A stretch of 64,000 bases of DNA from Megascapheus bottae (GCA_024803745.1 JANJXV010000002.1:39825757-39889756), one strand, 5' to 3'. Counted from the first letter of the stretch, positions 1 through 10,745 are shown. Numbers and translations are program-made. Notes: generated from the letters alone by a model not told the origin.

Positions 1-479
1 ATATTAAATGAAGTAAGCCAGACTCAAAGGAACTTAGGCTCAATGTTTTCCCTCATTCATCATAATCAGTAGAAACCTTGGGCTCTACTAGCAGAGATTT
101 GCAATAGAGCAAAACCTTGATACATAAGGCCATATAGTATGAAGCTAATTGAAAGGACCTCCAGGATACTGAAACAAAAGCCATACAATGAGTGATTTTT
201 GTCCTTAATGTACTGTTATCTCTCATCTCTTTTGCTGTCCCTTGGTTATATCATATTGTTATAGTATCTCTCTTTGTTATCTGATATATTGGATATATTT
301 GTATTTGGTTATTTGAAATTGGATAGGGAAGGGGGGGGAAACTAAGATGGGGGGTGGGGGGAGGTTAATGGGGACCAAGACATGTGAAAGGTTATCAATG
401 TATGTGAATTAATGCACCTTCTATCTGGCAAACATCATGTAACCCTTTTATTAATTACAATAAAAATATATAAAAAATA
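1..479 (+). mobile_element. L1 3' end: last ORF2 codons plus 3'UTR (young subfamily)
   Basis: The first 72 bases read in frame as the last 23 residues of L1 ORF2, ending ...SLIHHNQ and a TAG stop at 70-72. The 3'UTR follows, with a G-rich purine tract at about 328-365 and the terminal block 'aatgcaccttctatctggca', then an A-rich tail. The element continues beyond the left edge of the window. The same tail recurs at 9759, 14729, 18192, 36518 and 57877, which defines a recent L1 subfamily in this genome. ORF2 encodes endonuclease and reverse transcriptase, but only its C-terminal end is present here. Confidence 0.92.
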
Positions 480-488
480 AGGAATACT

Positions 489-683
489 GGGACCGGGAGT
501 TTGGCCTAGTGGTTAAAGTGCTTGCCTAGCATGCATGAAGACCCGGATTCGATTCCTCGGTACCACATACACAGAAAAAAGCCAGAAGTGGTGCTGAGGC
601 TCAAGTGGTAGAGCTCTAGCCTTGAGAAAGTCCAAGGACAGGACTCAAACCCTGAGTTCAAGCCCAGGATAGGCAAAAAAAAA
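489..683 (+). mobile_element. IDL-Geo dimeric SINE
   Basis: The left monomer is ID/tRNA-like, with an A box 'tggcctagtgg' near 502 and a B box 'attcgattcc' near 546, both parts of an RNA polymerase III promoter. The right (Geo) monomer starts near 580 with 'gccagaagtggtgctgaggc'. A perfect 12 bp TSD 'ataaggaatact' flanks it at 477-488 and 684-695, so it inserted into the poly(A) tail of the upstream L1. The open frame on the minus strand here is only the SINE read backwards. Confidence 0.93.
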
Positions 684-809
684 ATAAGGAATACTTTTTT
701 ATAAAAAACTATGTTCTCCCTATTGAACTTCACAATCTCTTGAACTTAGTATGCTGTGAAAATATCTTATCAGAATCTTCTAAATAAATATTTAACTCTT
801 AAAAATAAC

Positions 810-1010
810 AAGCTAGGAGCCTGTAGCTCACATCTGTAATCCTAGCTACTCAGGAGGCTGAGATCTGAGGATCTCACTTCAAAGCCAGCTCAGGCATGAA
901 AAGTCTGTGAGACTCTTATGTCTCATTAACCACCAGAAAGCCAGAAATGACTCAAAGTGAGCTGAAGATCTCAAGGAAAGTGCCTAAGCCCAGAGTTCAA
1001 TATGTTCAAC
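810..1010 (+). mobile_element. B1-Geo SINE (diverged)
   Basis: The B1-like left half has 'tgtaatcctagctactcagg' and 'aaagccagctcaggca'. The linker 'gagactcttat' and a degraded Geo right half follow, ending near 'gagttcaatatg'. The B1 half resembles 7SL-derived B1. The copy is clearly older than the IDL-Geo elements nearby. Confidence 0.8.
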
Positions 1011-1019
1011 GTGAACTTT

Positions 1020-1175
1020 ATAACTAGGGGGATTGAGGGAGGGAAAAGGAGAGAAAAATATGAAAGGGGGTAACAATGTCCAACAAGTACTCACTCACTA
1101 CCTTAACATATGTAATTGTAATCCCTGTGTATATCACCTTGAAAACAAAATTAATTTTTTTAAGATCATATAAGT
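1020..1175 (+). mobile_element. Old L1 3' end (tail variant with 'tactcact..taccttaacatatgtaa')
   Basis: A purine-rich block 'ggggattgagggaggg' is followed by 'gaaagggggtaacaatg' and by 'ctcactaccttaacatatg..ttgtaatccctgtgtatatcacctt', ending in an A/T tail. This matches the terminal layout of the other L1 3'UTRs in the window, but belongs to an older variant that also occurs near 3960, 11560 and 42590. No ORF2 part remains. Confidence 0.6.
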
Positions 1176-1214
1176 TCAATAGTTTCCCACATTTGTAATA
1201 ATTAGTACACACCT

Positions 1215-1615
1215 AGGACTCTCTTAGAGTGGATCACATTAGCTCAAAACCTAGGTACCTAAGGTCATATAGGATGAGACTATTTGAAACGATCTCTAGG
1301 ATATGGAAACAAGAGCTTTATCTTATGTGATTGTTGTTGTTAATGTGTTTTTATTTCTCTTCTCTTTTGTTGCTCGTAGGTTAATCTCATATTGTTACTG
1401 TATCTGATTTTGTTACCTGGTATATTGTGTATACATTTTTTTGTTTATTTGAAATAGGAAAGTAAAGGGGGAAAAGCAAGATGATTGGGAGGGGGTTGGG
1501 GAAGGGAGATGGGGACAAAAGCATGAGAAGTTATCAATGTATGAGAAGTAATGCACCTACTATCTGACGAATATAACCCTTCTATACGTTACCCCAACAG
1601 TAATAATAATAAAAA
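1215..1615 (+). mobile_element. L1 3'UTR (middle-aged subfamily)
   Basis: The order of blocks parallels 73-479: 'aaacctaggtacctaaggtcatat', 'gatctctaggatatggaaac', 'gttaatctcatattgttact', a G-rich purine tract near 1465-1515, and the end 'gagaagtaatgcacctacta'. It ends in (TAA)n. Only the 3'UTR is present. The tail differs from the youngest copies by 'gagaagtaatgcac' in place of 'gtgaattaatgcac'. Confidence 0.85.
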
Positions 1616-1721
1616 GAATTCACCAAAATGCCTCTCTGGCAAGTTCCTATGCAGCAACAAACAAACAAAAAGATCAAATGGAAGACAATAAAACAAGAAA
1701 AGACAAAATTTTTCCCTAAAA

Positions 1722-2240
1722 ACAAGAGCTTAATTATGTGACTGTTATTCTTTTTTTTTTTTTTTTTTTGCCAGTCCTGCGCTTGGGCTCAGGGCTTGAG
1801 CCCTGTCCTTGGACTTTCTCAAGGCTAGAGCTCTACCACTTGAGCCTTAACACCACTTCTGGCTTTTTGCTATGTATGTGGTACCGAGGAATCGAACCCG
1901 GGTCTTCGTGCAGGCTAGGCAAGCACTCTACCGCTAGGCCAAACTCCCGGCCCCAGTGACTGTTATTCTTTATATGTTATGTTTTTCTCTCTTCTCTTGT
2001 GTTACCCTTTGGTTAATCTCATATTGTTACAGTATCCCACTTTGTATACTATATAGATGCTTATTTTTTTATTTGAAATTGGAAGGGAAAAATGAGGGCA
2101 GGGGTTGAGGGGAGGGAAATGGGGACAAAAACATAAGAAGGGATATCAATGTGTAAGAAGTAATGCACGTTCTATCTGGTAATATAACTGTAACCCCTCT
2201 ATACTTTGAAATAAAAAATATTAAAATAAAATTTAAAAAG
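1722..2240 (+). mobile_element. L1 3'UTR interrupted by a SINE
   Basis: L1 3'UTR blocks 'aacaagagcttaattatgtg' and 'ggttaatctcatattgttac' lie on either side of an antisense IDL-Geo SINE. A G-rich tract lies at about 2090-2125. The element ends with 'gtaagaagtaatgcacgttc' and an A-rich tail near 2210-2240. The SINE split the element after L1 insertion, as its TSD copies L1 sequence. Confidence 0.85.
1754..1955 (-). mobile_element. IDL-Geo SINE, antisense, inside an L1 3'UTR
   Basis: On the plus strand the order is poly(T), Geo ('gccagtcctgcgcttgggct'), then the ID-like half with the complement of the B box ('ggaatcgaaccc') and 'ctaggccaaactcccggccc'. A perfect 16 bp TSD 'gtgactgttattcttt' lies at 1738-1753 and 1956-1971. 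A 73-codon plus-strand frame over it is only SINE translation. Confidence 0.95.
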
Positions 2241-3224
2241 AATAGTGCCTATTAGATAAAGATTTAACTTAGAAATAATTTTGTTATTGAAATGATGGTA
2301 CATTTTTGTTTCATTATTTTAATATTTGCAAAAACTTAATGGCTACATATAGTAAGCACCACATATACAAAACATTCAAACTTTTCTACTCATCTGTAAA
2401 AACAATGAATAATAAAGGCATTGTACATCTCATTGTTTGGTCACTGAATGAAAAATATCCTGGAAAACATAAGTGCTTTGTAAATAGTAATTTCCTGCCT
2501 TCTAAATATGCATGACTAAACAGAGTAGAAATATTAAGTTTCTAGAAAATGTAGCGATTCTTATTTTGATTAAGTCTATGGCTATTTATCAAGTTATAAA
2601 TACTATAAAAGCAGTATTGAAACAGATGATCAGGAAGTTACTCTTGACACTGAAGAACAGTCTCATGAAAGATGGAGCCACAGAGATTAATCCCCTCTTG
2701 ATGTCCTCTTCTCATGGACTCCTCAAAAATCCTCAGTTCTTGGCAATTTATATACTACTACCAAAAAGACTGCATCACCAAAAGGGAGTCAAGCAGCATA
2801 ATTGCTGGATAAAATCATTGGCATATCCTTCATGCATGGTTCTCCAGGGTTAGACATTTCATCTGAAAACAAATAAGTAACTGTACAGCCAACTTGAAAA
2901 TATCAGATTCACATCTATTCTTGACTTCATTTGAACCTTATTAGCAGCATATGTAGCCCCATAACTTTTGCAAACATTAAGTCTAGGGAACACCTACAAA
3001 TATCTCCATAAGATATCTTGGAGGAGTTGCTTTACATAATTTTGTTTTTCTGTATTCTTGATGGATACTAAATATTTCTTTATCATTGATTTTCAGAGAA
3101 GAGTTAGACAAAATAGCATAATAAAACTAGCCAAGAACATGCTTTAGCATTTGCTTATTTCTCTGATTTTAATTCAATCTTTCCATCCACATATAAATCT
3201 TACTGTGGGAAGTTTAAAGCAGTA
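2241..3224. other. Unassigned AT-rich DNA
   Basis: No repeat family is recognised. Two open frames (2306-2515 and 2512-2853) lack any recognisable domain, and their composition is typical of AT-rich noncoding DNA, so I do not call a gene. Confidence 0.5.
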
Positions 3225-3600
3225 AATTCACTTTGTAATATGATTTGGCAGTTTCTCAAAATGTTCAACCTAGAGTTGCCATGTGAATACAAAATTACCC
3301 TATGAACCAATTCCACTGCTAGTATTCCACTCAAGAGATGTGTAAACATATGTCCACATAAAACTTACATGCAAATATTCATTTTATCATTTTTTCAAAA
3401 GGGGGAAATAATCCAAATGTTTATCAATTGATGAATGGAAGAACACAATTAAGCATAGCAATTTGATGGGGGTATCATTTAACTAAAAGATACTGAAGCA
3501 CTGATGCATGCTACAACATGGATTAACTTTGAAAATATTCAGTAATAGAAATAAATATACAAAGAACAATATTATGTCATCTGTAGGAATGGTGATAAAA
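3225..3600 (+). mobile_element. Ancient L1 (L1M-type) ORF2 3' portion
   Basis: The sequence follows the ancient placental L1 order: 'tggcagtttctcaaaatgtt', 'ccaattccactgctagtatt', 'aaacatatgtccacataaaa', 'tccaaatgtttatcaattga', 'gatgcatgctacaacatgga'. These correspond to the C-terminal part of ORF2. It has many substitutions and indels and no open frame, so it predates the rodent-specific L1s. Confidence 0.75.
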
Positions 3601-3659
3601 ATATCTCAAATTAGATTATAGCAATCCTTAAACAGCCATGTAAAAATACTAAAATATAA

Positions 3660-4015
3660 AAACATTGAGTTGTGTACCTTAACTCCAAGAAATGGAAACA
3701 AAAGGTTTTGTTTGATTTTGCTATTTTTCCTTGATAGGTGAGTTTTTCTACCTATTTTTCTTATTTGTAAGTTTTTCTGTTTTGGAGAGAGTAAAAGGGA
3801 AGCACAGAAATAGTGGGACAAACGATGAGCAGCAAATGCAGCAGTGATACTCACTAGCCACCACATTGAAAATGAACTAGACAACTTGTAGGAGGGACAA
3901 GAGGGAAACACTGGGAGATAAGCAAAGGAGGGAATAGACAGAAATGTACTCATTACCTGACTTATGTGACTGTAACCTCTCTATATCATTTTTGTAATAA
4001 CCTTTAATAAAAGAA
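3660..4015 (+). mobile_element. Old L1 3'UTR
   Basis: A purine-rich body ('aggagggacaagagggaaac', 'agcaaaggagggaatagaca') is followed by the tail 'atgtactcattacctgactt' and 'gtgactgtaacctctctata', then an A-rich end. It is the same older tail type as at 1020, 11548 and 42585. It lies just after the ancient L1M remnant, but is probably a separate insertion. Confidence 0.55.
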
Positions 4016-4764
4016 AAACGTATTCTACAAAATACAACTGTGCTCTTCAAGGGATGTACAGCACATGGCAACTAATCTACTCAAAATGATATAGTTTACC
4101 AATGACTTACTCTTGTAACAATAAAATGGAAAAGAAAAGTTTTGCTCCAATTTCAAAATGAAGAATTGCTAAAAACAAAACAAAATAAAAAAAACCCCAG
4201 AACTTAGCCTAAACCATTTCCACTTAATAAGAATTTCCACGAGAATTAGAACTACAGCTTATTCAAAATTATCAGGACATTGAAACAGTTTGCAAACCAA
4301 TACAGAAAAAAATTGTTCAGAGATAAAAATTATGGGAGTTAAAATTTGTGTTAGACTTTTCACCCCTGTGATGAATAATTGAAAAAACATCAAGGTAAAG
4401 GAGGATTACTTTTGACTCATGATTTCAGAGGTCAGCACAGGATTAGCTGTCTCCGTTGCTTCTCAGGCTAGTGTGAGACATAACTTCATGAACAAAGGAC
4501 ATTGGGAATAATGTAAGAGAGCAGAGTCATTCACCTCCAGTGGCCATGAGTCACACAGAATAGTGAGGGGCTTAGAACAAGGTGTATCCTTCCAGCACAT
4601 GCTACCTATTACTCTGCTTCCCTAAGCTGGGTCCCACCTTTTACCAATACCTTTGTATTACACATCTATAAAAGTAAGAATCCACTGCTTCCTACCTCAG
4701 AATATAGACATGAGCCCCTGGCATCTGGCACATCAGTAATATTTTCTGGGTTTTTTAAAAAAAT
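4016..4764. other. Unassigned; possible old dispersed repeat at about 4350-4680
   Basis: The stretch near 4350-4680 ('gatttcagaggtcagcacag', 'ggtgtatccttccagcacat', 'tgggtcccacctttta') resembles a mid-age dispersed repeat I remember from several rodent and rabbit genomes, but I cannot name the family. The rest shows nothing recognisable. Confidence 0.3.
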
Positions 4765-5012
4765 ATTTTCGTTCTTTTTCTTTTTGTACTAGTACTGGGA
4801 TTTGAACACCGGTCTAGACACTGTCCCTGAGCTCTTCTTATTTAAGGTTAGTGCTCTACCATTTGAGCCACACTTCGTTTCTGGTATTTTATGGTTAATT
4901 GGAAATAGGAATCTCACAGACGTGGCCTGCTTATCTGGCTTCAAGACTCAGTACTTAGATCTCAGCCTCTTGAGTAGCTAGAATTATAGGTGTGAGCTAC
5001 CAGGGACATCTA
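4765..5012 (-). mobile_element. B1-Geo SINE, antisense
   Basis: The plus strand shows Geo first ('gtactagtactgggatttga', 'gctctaccatttgagcca'), then the linker 'aattggaaataggaatctca', then B1 ('atctcagcctcttgagtagc', 'attataggtgtgagctacc'). The divergence level is moderate. The A-rich tail lies at the 4765 side as T-rich DNA. Confidence 0.85.
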
Positions 5013-5484
5013 TCAGTTACATTTTTACAAAATCTTTTTATGGGTTATCATGCCAAACTGTTGAAGCAGCTAGTTCTGCTGCCTTGGATGTTATTGATTT
5101 CCTTGTCTGTCTGATGACCATACTGTGTCTGCTCTTAAGATCTTATTCAAGTTTCATGTCTCCAAGAACTGAAATAGTTTAACTCCATCCTCTTAAACAA
5201 TTTCTTCTTTTAAAAAAATTAGTTATATTTAAATGGTTGTATAAAGGGTTTCAAAGCAACCTGTCAATTTATGGGGATGATGCATCTTGATCAATGTTAT
5301 TCCTTCCATTATTCTCTCCCAGATTATTTATTTGAACTCCACACACCTAGTACCTCAAGCTTCTGAGTTTGGTTTTCATTGGCTTACAATGAGTATTTTA
5401 ACTATTCTTCTAGACTAGATTAATGTATAGATTTATGGATTCTTCATAGTAACAGTATTATTAGTAGTAATAATAACAATATCC
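5013..5484. other. Unassigned AT-rich DNA
   Basis: I see no repeat motif, gene or regulatory signal that I can defend. Confidence 0.4.
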
Positions 5485-5675
5485 CAAATTTACTGAGATG
5501 TACATGCCTAGTACCATAACAAATGTTTTTTTTATTTATTAATTTATCTACTCCTTACATAGCCATTCAGGGAATGATTCTCATTTTTCCAATTATCCCT
5601 CTTACAGATGACCTCAATGATACATAGAAAGTCAATTTGATAGTCAAATGGTATATAAAAGATTAAAACTCAGGG
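5485..5675 (+). mobile_element. MIR SINE (ancient)
   Basis: The core follows MIR: 'atttactgagatgtacatgc' (for tttactatgtgccaggca), then 'attctcatttttccaattat' and 'cttacagatgacc', then a tail like 'ttaaaactcaggga'. It is heavily diverged, as expected for this pan-mammalian family. Confidence 0.6.
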
Positions 5676-7057
5676 ATATTGGTGGGAAAAAAGTCTATGG
5701 TTTTAGGCATAGTTTAAGTTTCTTCATGGACTGAGCCTGTGATTTGTGAACAGGCAATATCTATGGCTTATGATTCTTGCCACCAGTCTCAGAATATTGT
5801 CATTTTGGGATATCTTCTGTGTGGATTCAAAGACTAGCCCAGAGAAATTTACAGCGAAATTGATTTACTTGTGTCACTAATAAAATTAAAGAAAATATGC
5901 TTTGGTAAATACATGTAAGGAGCTATATCAATATCTTCATTTCAGTTGCAGGAAAACACAATCATGCACATGCACACATATGACAAACACATATTTATGA
6001 ATCACTGCACAACACACAGTAAAAGTGTGTCACAAGATAGATGGGAGCTCAAAATATCATAAGATTATTGATCAGAAAGGCTCTGTAGCTAACTGTGTTA
6101 GCCTTCAAGGACATGAAACAGGAGTTCGTACCATGAAATTTTCTGCAAATACACGATGAATATATGGTATTTCTCTAGATAGCAAGATGCTTCAGTCTAG
6201 AAACTGTCATAAATCACTACTGGGTCTTTCCTCCCTTCTTTGTTCTATCCTAAAAAGCATGGAAATCTCAAAAATAAGACACAATATGAAAGGGATGTTC
6301 TTCAAAGGAAGGAGTGAGTAATGTTATACAGAAGAGTACTATCCTTTTCAAAGACCACACAGTGAAAATTTAAACAATTGTCAGTGCTGGAAATCATTAC
6401 TTTGAATTATAAAATGGTTTCCATTTTATTGCCCATGTAAGAACTGTATCAGAGGAGACTACATCAATTGTATAGGTTGAAACTTGTGAAAAGTCACATC
6501 ATGCTGGAGGAGCTCTTTGTGGAGTCACCAGCCTTGCCACACCAGTTTCTAAACCCCAAAAAAACACATTATCAGCTATAGTTTGAAAAAAATGTATAAA
6601 GCATAACACATTTGCATTCACCTTCTTATTCATTCTCTCCTCCCTCTACCCTCTCTTTCCACAATTCCCTTTCTCCCTTGCACTCTCTTACACACATGGT
6701 ATGTAAAAGAAGGCTCATAAGATATTAGAGCAGGAATGGACAACAGAAATATGATTCTCAATTGTTTTCCCTAGTTACTAAATCATATAGTAGTCACTTT
6801 CTCTCTCTTATTTCTTCTCTTTTTTTCATTTTTAACAGGAGAAAATGTACTTTCCTACAAGATAATTTTGAGAATTAGATGTTTTTAAATATTCTTTCTG
6901 TGTATTTAACTTATCACATGTGTTTGATCACTGTTGTCATTATTAATAAAGAATCGTATGTATAGATGTCAAACAAAAAAGGAAAAGGACTCGCAAAGAG
7001 TGTGTGTAGTGAAGATAAATTATAGTTTGTTTCAATAATATGAAGCAAAGAAGCCGT

Positions 7058-7058
<1 letters not shown>
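5676..7058. other. Unassigned DNA
   Basis: There is no recognised repeat or gene. Weakly CA-rich DNA occurs near 5960-6010. The part at 6225-6330 resembles 7262-7400 (see findings). The stretch before 7059 contains no coding signal. Confidence 0.4.

Positions 7059-7100
<42 letters not shown>
7059..7100. repeat. (CA)n microsatellite
   Basis: About 21 uninterrupted CA units. The 'MCVCVC...' frame on the minus strand is this repeat read in translation. Confidence 0.99.
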
Positions 7101-7102
<2 letters not shown>

Positions 7103-8464
7103 TACTTTGGGGAGGTTGATGAAGAGATCATATCAGACTGTCATCTTTGCATTTTATTATGGATTAGAGTGTGAAGCCCAATACTGTCAACCTAAAGATT
7201 CTTTGTGTCGGCATATAAAGACAGTGTGAGCTGGATGCAGCAAGCACCCTTATCTTCCAGCCAGACTCTTTCCTCCCCTCTTTTTTCCCATGCTAAAAAT
7301 ACATTATAATTTCAGAAATAAGAGATCACTTCAGTAGCTATCTTATAAAAGAGGTATACTCTTATACAAAGGAGCATGTAATGCTAAAGAGAATATTATT
7401 TTTATGACTTGTTATTGTTATATGAAAAAACAATCCAACTGCAAAGTTGCCAATATAACTCTAAGAACATGCAAACTTGGTATGATATTTACAAGAAAAT
7501 AAGGTCTTTTTTTTCAATATTTACATGTTTTATTAAATCTTTACAATCAGTAATTATAATCAAATACACAATTATATACAAGGATATATACATTTTGCCC
7601 AGACTTTTACATCACAGTACATAGAAGAAAATAAGGTCTTAAGCTCCAAGACTTTACCCACAGATCTTACACACAGCCATTTGAGTTTGAAACACTATCC
7701 TGAGCTTTTTTGGAAAAAATAAACTAACAAAATAGCTACTACATAATGAATATATAACACCTAGGCAGGGTTTATGTGGGCAAAAATTGAATTCAAGTAA
7801 AAAATAAAAAGAAGCAAAAGTATCAAAGAAAAGAAATGTAGTATAGTTAAATATTCCATCGCAAAAAGTCAATAATCATGTATAATCAAAAATGCCCTCA
7901 CTAATAATTGAAAAATACCTTGTTAGAGAGAAATACATCACCCCTCAATAGGTATTGTCACACATTTTCCCCCAGCATCAGGACAAATCAATCTTTATTT
8001 GAGGAAGTTTGTATTAGAACCTATGGAATTAGAAAAGGCAACCTGTCTTTATAAAACAATAGTAGCAAACTCAGCCTGAGAGAAGGTTTAAAAAAAAAAA
8101 GTCATGACGTGGAATTCTCTTAATGGAAAGTCATGTGTTATACTACTTAAATTCTTTAAGCAACTCAATTATTTTCTCTCCCTCTTCTCTCTGTATGCCA
8201 TTAAGTATTTTCACCTGAATTTATGTGAGTTAGAAAATTCTCATGATCAAAACCCATTATAGCTACAGGAAACTAGAAGAGAAAAGGAGTCTGGAAATGT
8301 GCCATCGATCAAACCCTCCAAGAAATTCTAGAACATACTGTTCATCCCACATTCATCAGACTTATTTTTACCTACTTTCCATTATCATTCAAGTTTTTAT
8401 TCACTTATATAAGCATTGAGTTGCAGATGCTAGGACAATTCCTGAGAGCAATCACTCATGGAGG
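7101..8464. other. Unassigned AT-rich DNA
   Basis: No repeat family or gene is recognised. Open frames at 7409-7624 and 7654-7872 have AT-driven composition (many K, N, I, F, Y) without domains. Confidence 0.4.
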
Positions 8465-8665
8465 GAGTTCTATTAGGCACTGCCATTCTCTACTAGCTCA
8501 TTTAACTATGCTGTAAGACTGCTATCGTTCTTTTTCATATAAGGAAAAGCTCTTAGAATCAGTACTTGGGGGTTCTAAGTTGAAAGTTGCAAGGAGTGGA
8601 GCCAGAATCAGAATGTACATCTGCCTGACCTGCAGAGAAACGCTCTTTCCAGCTGCCGAGCTAAT
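8465..8665 (+). mobile_element. MIR SINE (ancient)
   Basis: The sequence runs 'attaggcactgccattctct', 'ctcatttaactatgctgtaa', then the MIR tail 'gtggagccagaatcagaatg' and 'ctgcctgacctgc...gctctttcc', which follows the MIR 3' region (gagccaggatt...tctgactcc...ctctttcca). It is diverged but collinear. Confidence 0.6.
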
Positions 8666-9479
8666 AAACGTACTAACTCCTCAAGCATTGTTCACACTTA
8701 CACACATTACTGAACACATCATTCCTTTCTTTCATCAGAGATCTTTTCCTCAAGAAATCTCCAACTATACTTGAACAGTATTTCTAAAAAAAAAAAAAGG
8801 AAGAATAAAAGATAAATCCAGTGGGCCATGCCAACTGTCTTACTGGGACACTATTATTCCTTTTGGTGTCACCTCATATCTAGGGACACCACAAGTGTTT
8901 GTTGAAAGAACGAATAAAGCACTAATACTAAAGGAGAGAAAAGTGAGTCAGGGAATAAAAATGGAAAAGAAAACTAACAATGCATCCCAAGAGAAAGGAA
9001 CTCTTTTGTTCATTTCCTGCTCATCGGGATTTGCATGAAATGAATAAGCTGAAAAGATCAGCAAACTCTGAATTTTAGCAGAGGTTTGGCTATTCACATT
9101 GGAAACATGATGAATATTTCAAACTACAGGCTTTCCATATATACTTGGAAGATGCTTCCTCTTATATCTCTTCACTTTCATGCTAAAATACGAAAAGGTC
9201 AAAGTATTTCTAGAAACATTTTTCTCTAGGGAGACAGTGTTGGTTGTTTTTTTGCTTGCTTGTTTGTTTGTTTGTTTAAAATAGCAGCCCAGCAACACTG
9301 CATAGCATCCTCAAAGCCTGATGGCTTCTATAAATTCTTTAGAAGCCATGAGTCATTATGATTTACTTATAAATGATTTTTAAACTTGCTTACTAAGTAC
9401 ACTGTAAATCTCTGAACATTTAGAAAAGTGCTACTTGTTAATATATAAAAATCCTAGCTGGAGACTACGATGAGAAGAA
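8666..9479. other. Unassigned DNA with a short (TTTG)n
   Basis: A (TTTG)n/(CTTG)n run lies at about 9247-9279 and an A run near 8787-8799. No gene or named repeat is otherwise seen. Confidence 0.45.
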
Positions 9480-9758
9480 TCAAAGTTTCCCAGGCCAGCC
9501 AGAGAGAAAAGTTCATGGGATCTCTTCTCATCCCAGAGCTGAGTGTTGTAGCATGTGTTTCTAGTCCCACGGAAATTGAGATTGCGATGATTCTGGTGTA
9601 AAGCTATCCTGAGAAATCCTTGAGACTATCTCCACTGAAGAGAAACTAGACGTGGAAGATGGACCTGTGATCCTAGAGATGCCAGAAAACAGCTCAGGTA
9701 AACTGAGGAAAGAAAGGAAGGAGGAAAGAAATAACTGTCTTAAAAGTGACCAGTGAAT

Positions 9759-9836
9759 CAATGTATGTGAATTAATGCAACTTCTATCTGGCAAATATCA
9801 TGTAACCCTTTTATTAATTACAATAAAAATATCAAA
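9759..9836 (+). mobile_element. Very short L1 3' end (78 bp insertion)
   Basis: Only 'atgtatgtgaattaatgcaa' through 'attaattacaataaaaatat' of the young L1 3'UTR is present. A perfect 17 bp TSD 'aaaagtgaccagtgaat' lies at 9742-9758 and 9837-9853. It is a complete retrotransposition product despite its length. Confidence 0.95.
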
Positions 9837-9856
9837 AAAAGTGACCAGTGAATAGT

Positions 9857-10136
9857 CACACTAGGTGGCTCCCACCTGTAATCCCAGCTACTCAGGAGGC
9901 TGAGATCTGAGGATCAAAATTCAAAGCCAGCCTGGGCAAAAAAGGACCTGAGTCTCTTATCTCCAATTAAACTCGAGAAAACGAGAAGTTGGGCTTGACT
10001 CAAGAATAGGGCAGTAGCCTTGAGTAGAAGAGCTCAGGCTCAGGGATAGGGCAGAAGCCTTGAGCTGAAGAGCTCAGGGACAGGGCCCAGGCCAAATTCA
10101 AGCCCCATGATGTATAAAAAAGAAAGAAAAAAAAAA
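9857..10136 (+). mobile_element. B1-Geo SINE with an internal Geo duplication
   Basis: The B1 half is well preserved ('tgtaatcccagctactcagg', 'tcaaagccagcctgggca'). The Geo half holds a roughly 40 bp tandem duplication, each unit starting 'agggcag(t/a)agccttgag' near 10000 and 10040. An A-rich tail ends at 10136. An imperfect TSD 'ggtgac(c/t)agtg' joins 9841-9850 to 10137-10147, so it used the right TSD copy of the preceding L1 as its target. Confidence 0.88.
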
Positions 10137-10235
10137 GGTGACTAGTGTAAAGGACTGAAGGTCTGGCTCAGTGCTATTGGTCCAGCCTACCGATGGTGAA
10201 GTCCTGAGTTCCAACTCTACTACCACTGAAGCACT

Positions 10236-10529
10236 GAAGTAGACAGTTACCCCTTCATGTGAAGGGACTTTTCTGCATCCAGTTACGTGAAAGTGGCCAA
10301 TAAGGCTACTGCTGGAATGTGGGTGCCAGGTAGATGAGATGGGGCTCTGTGAATTAATAACAGGAAGCACATCAGGTATTTTTTAAATAAAAAAAAACAA
10401 AAGGGATAGTAATAGGATATCATGATTTCTGTACAAGAAAGGAATTTCCCATCTGTTTATAAAACCCTGGAGATCTGAACTCTTTATGGTACTAGGCTGC
10501 TTCAGGTTGATAGCAATAAACTCTTATTT
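10236..10529. other. Unassigned DNA
   Basis: Nothing recognised. Confidence 0.4.
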
Positions 10530-10745
10530 TCTTAAAAAATTTTTTATTGTAAAAATGATTTATTGAATTATTACATAAGTGAGGAAGTAAGTACAATTCT
10601 TGTTGAACATTGATACCCTTTCCCTTGTTTCTCTCCCCCTACTCTTCTCCTCCACCACCATCAAAGTGGTGAAGTTCATTTCCAAAGTGGTGTCTTGTGT
10701 ATGTTGCTTTATCATCTCTGAAAGGTGATCTTGATCATCTCTAGT
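10530..10745 (-). mobile_element. Old L1 3'UTR, antisense
   Basis: A T-rich start is followed by 'ttacataagtgaggaagtaa', 'ttgttgaacattgataccct' and a C-rich tract 'ctctccccctactcttctcc'. This is the reverse complement of the older L1 tail, with its purine tract read as pyrimidines. Confidence 0.65.

Larger units (their letters stand above)
9480..10235 (+). mobile_element. Old composite SINE (possibly B1-dID type), split by two later insertions
   Basis: A weak B1-like part ('caggccagccagagagaaaa', 'gtgtttctagtccc') comes before 9758. A weak tRNA/ID-like part after 10147 ('ggtctggctcagtgctattg', 'gtcctgagttccaactctac') looks like the right half of an older B1 plus diverged-ID dimer. A small L1 and a B1-Geo SINE sit in between. 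Family assignment is inference from short matches. Confidence 0.33.

Noticed and set aside
6914..7099. 61-codon minus-strand frame beginning with CVCVCV
   Set aside because: Translation of a (CA)n microsatellite. The same holds for frames at 52925-53197 and 54902-55123.
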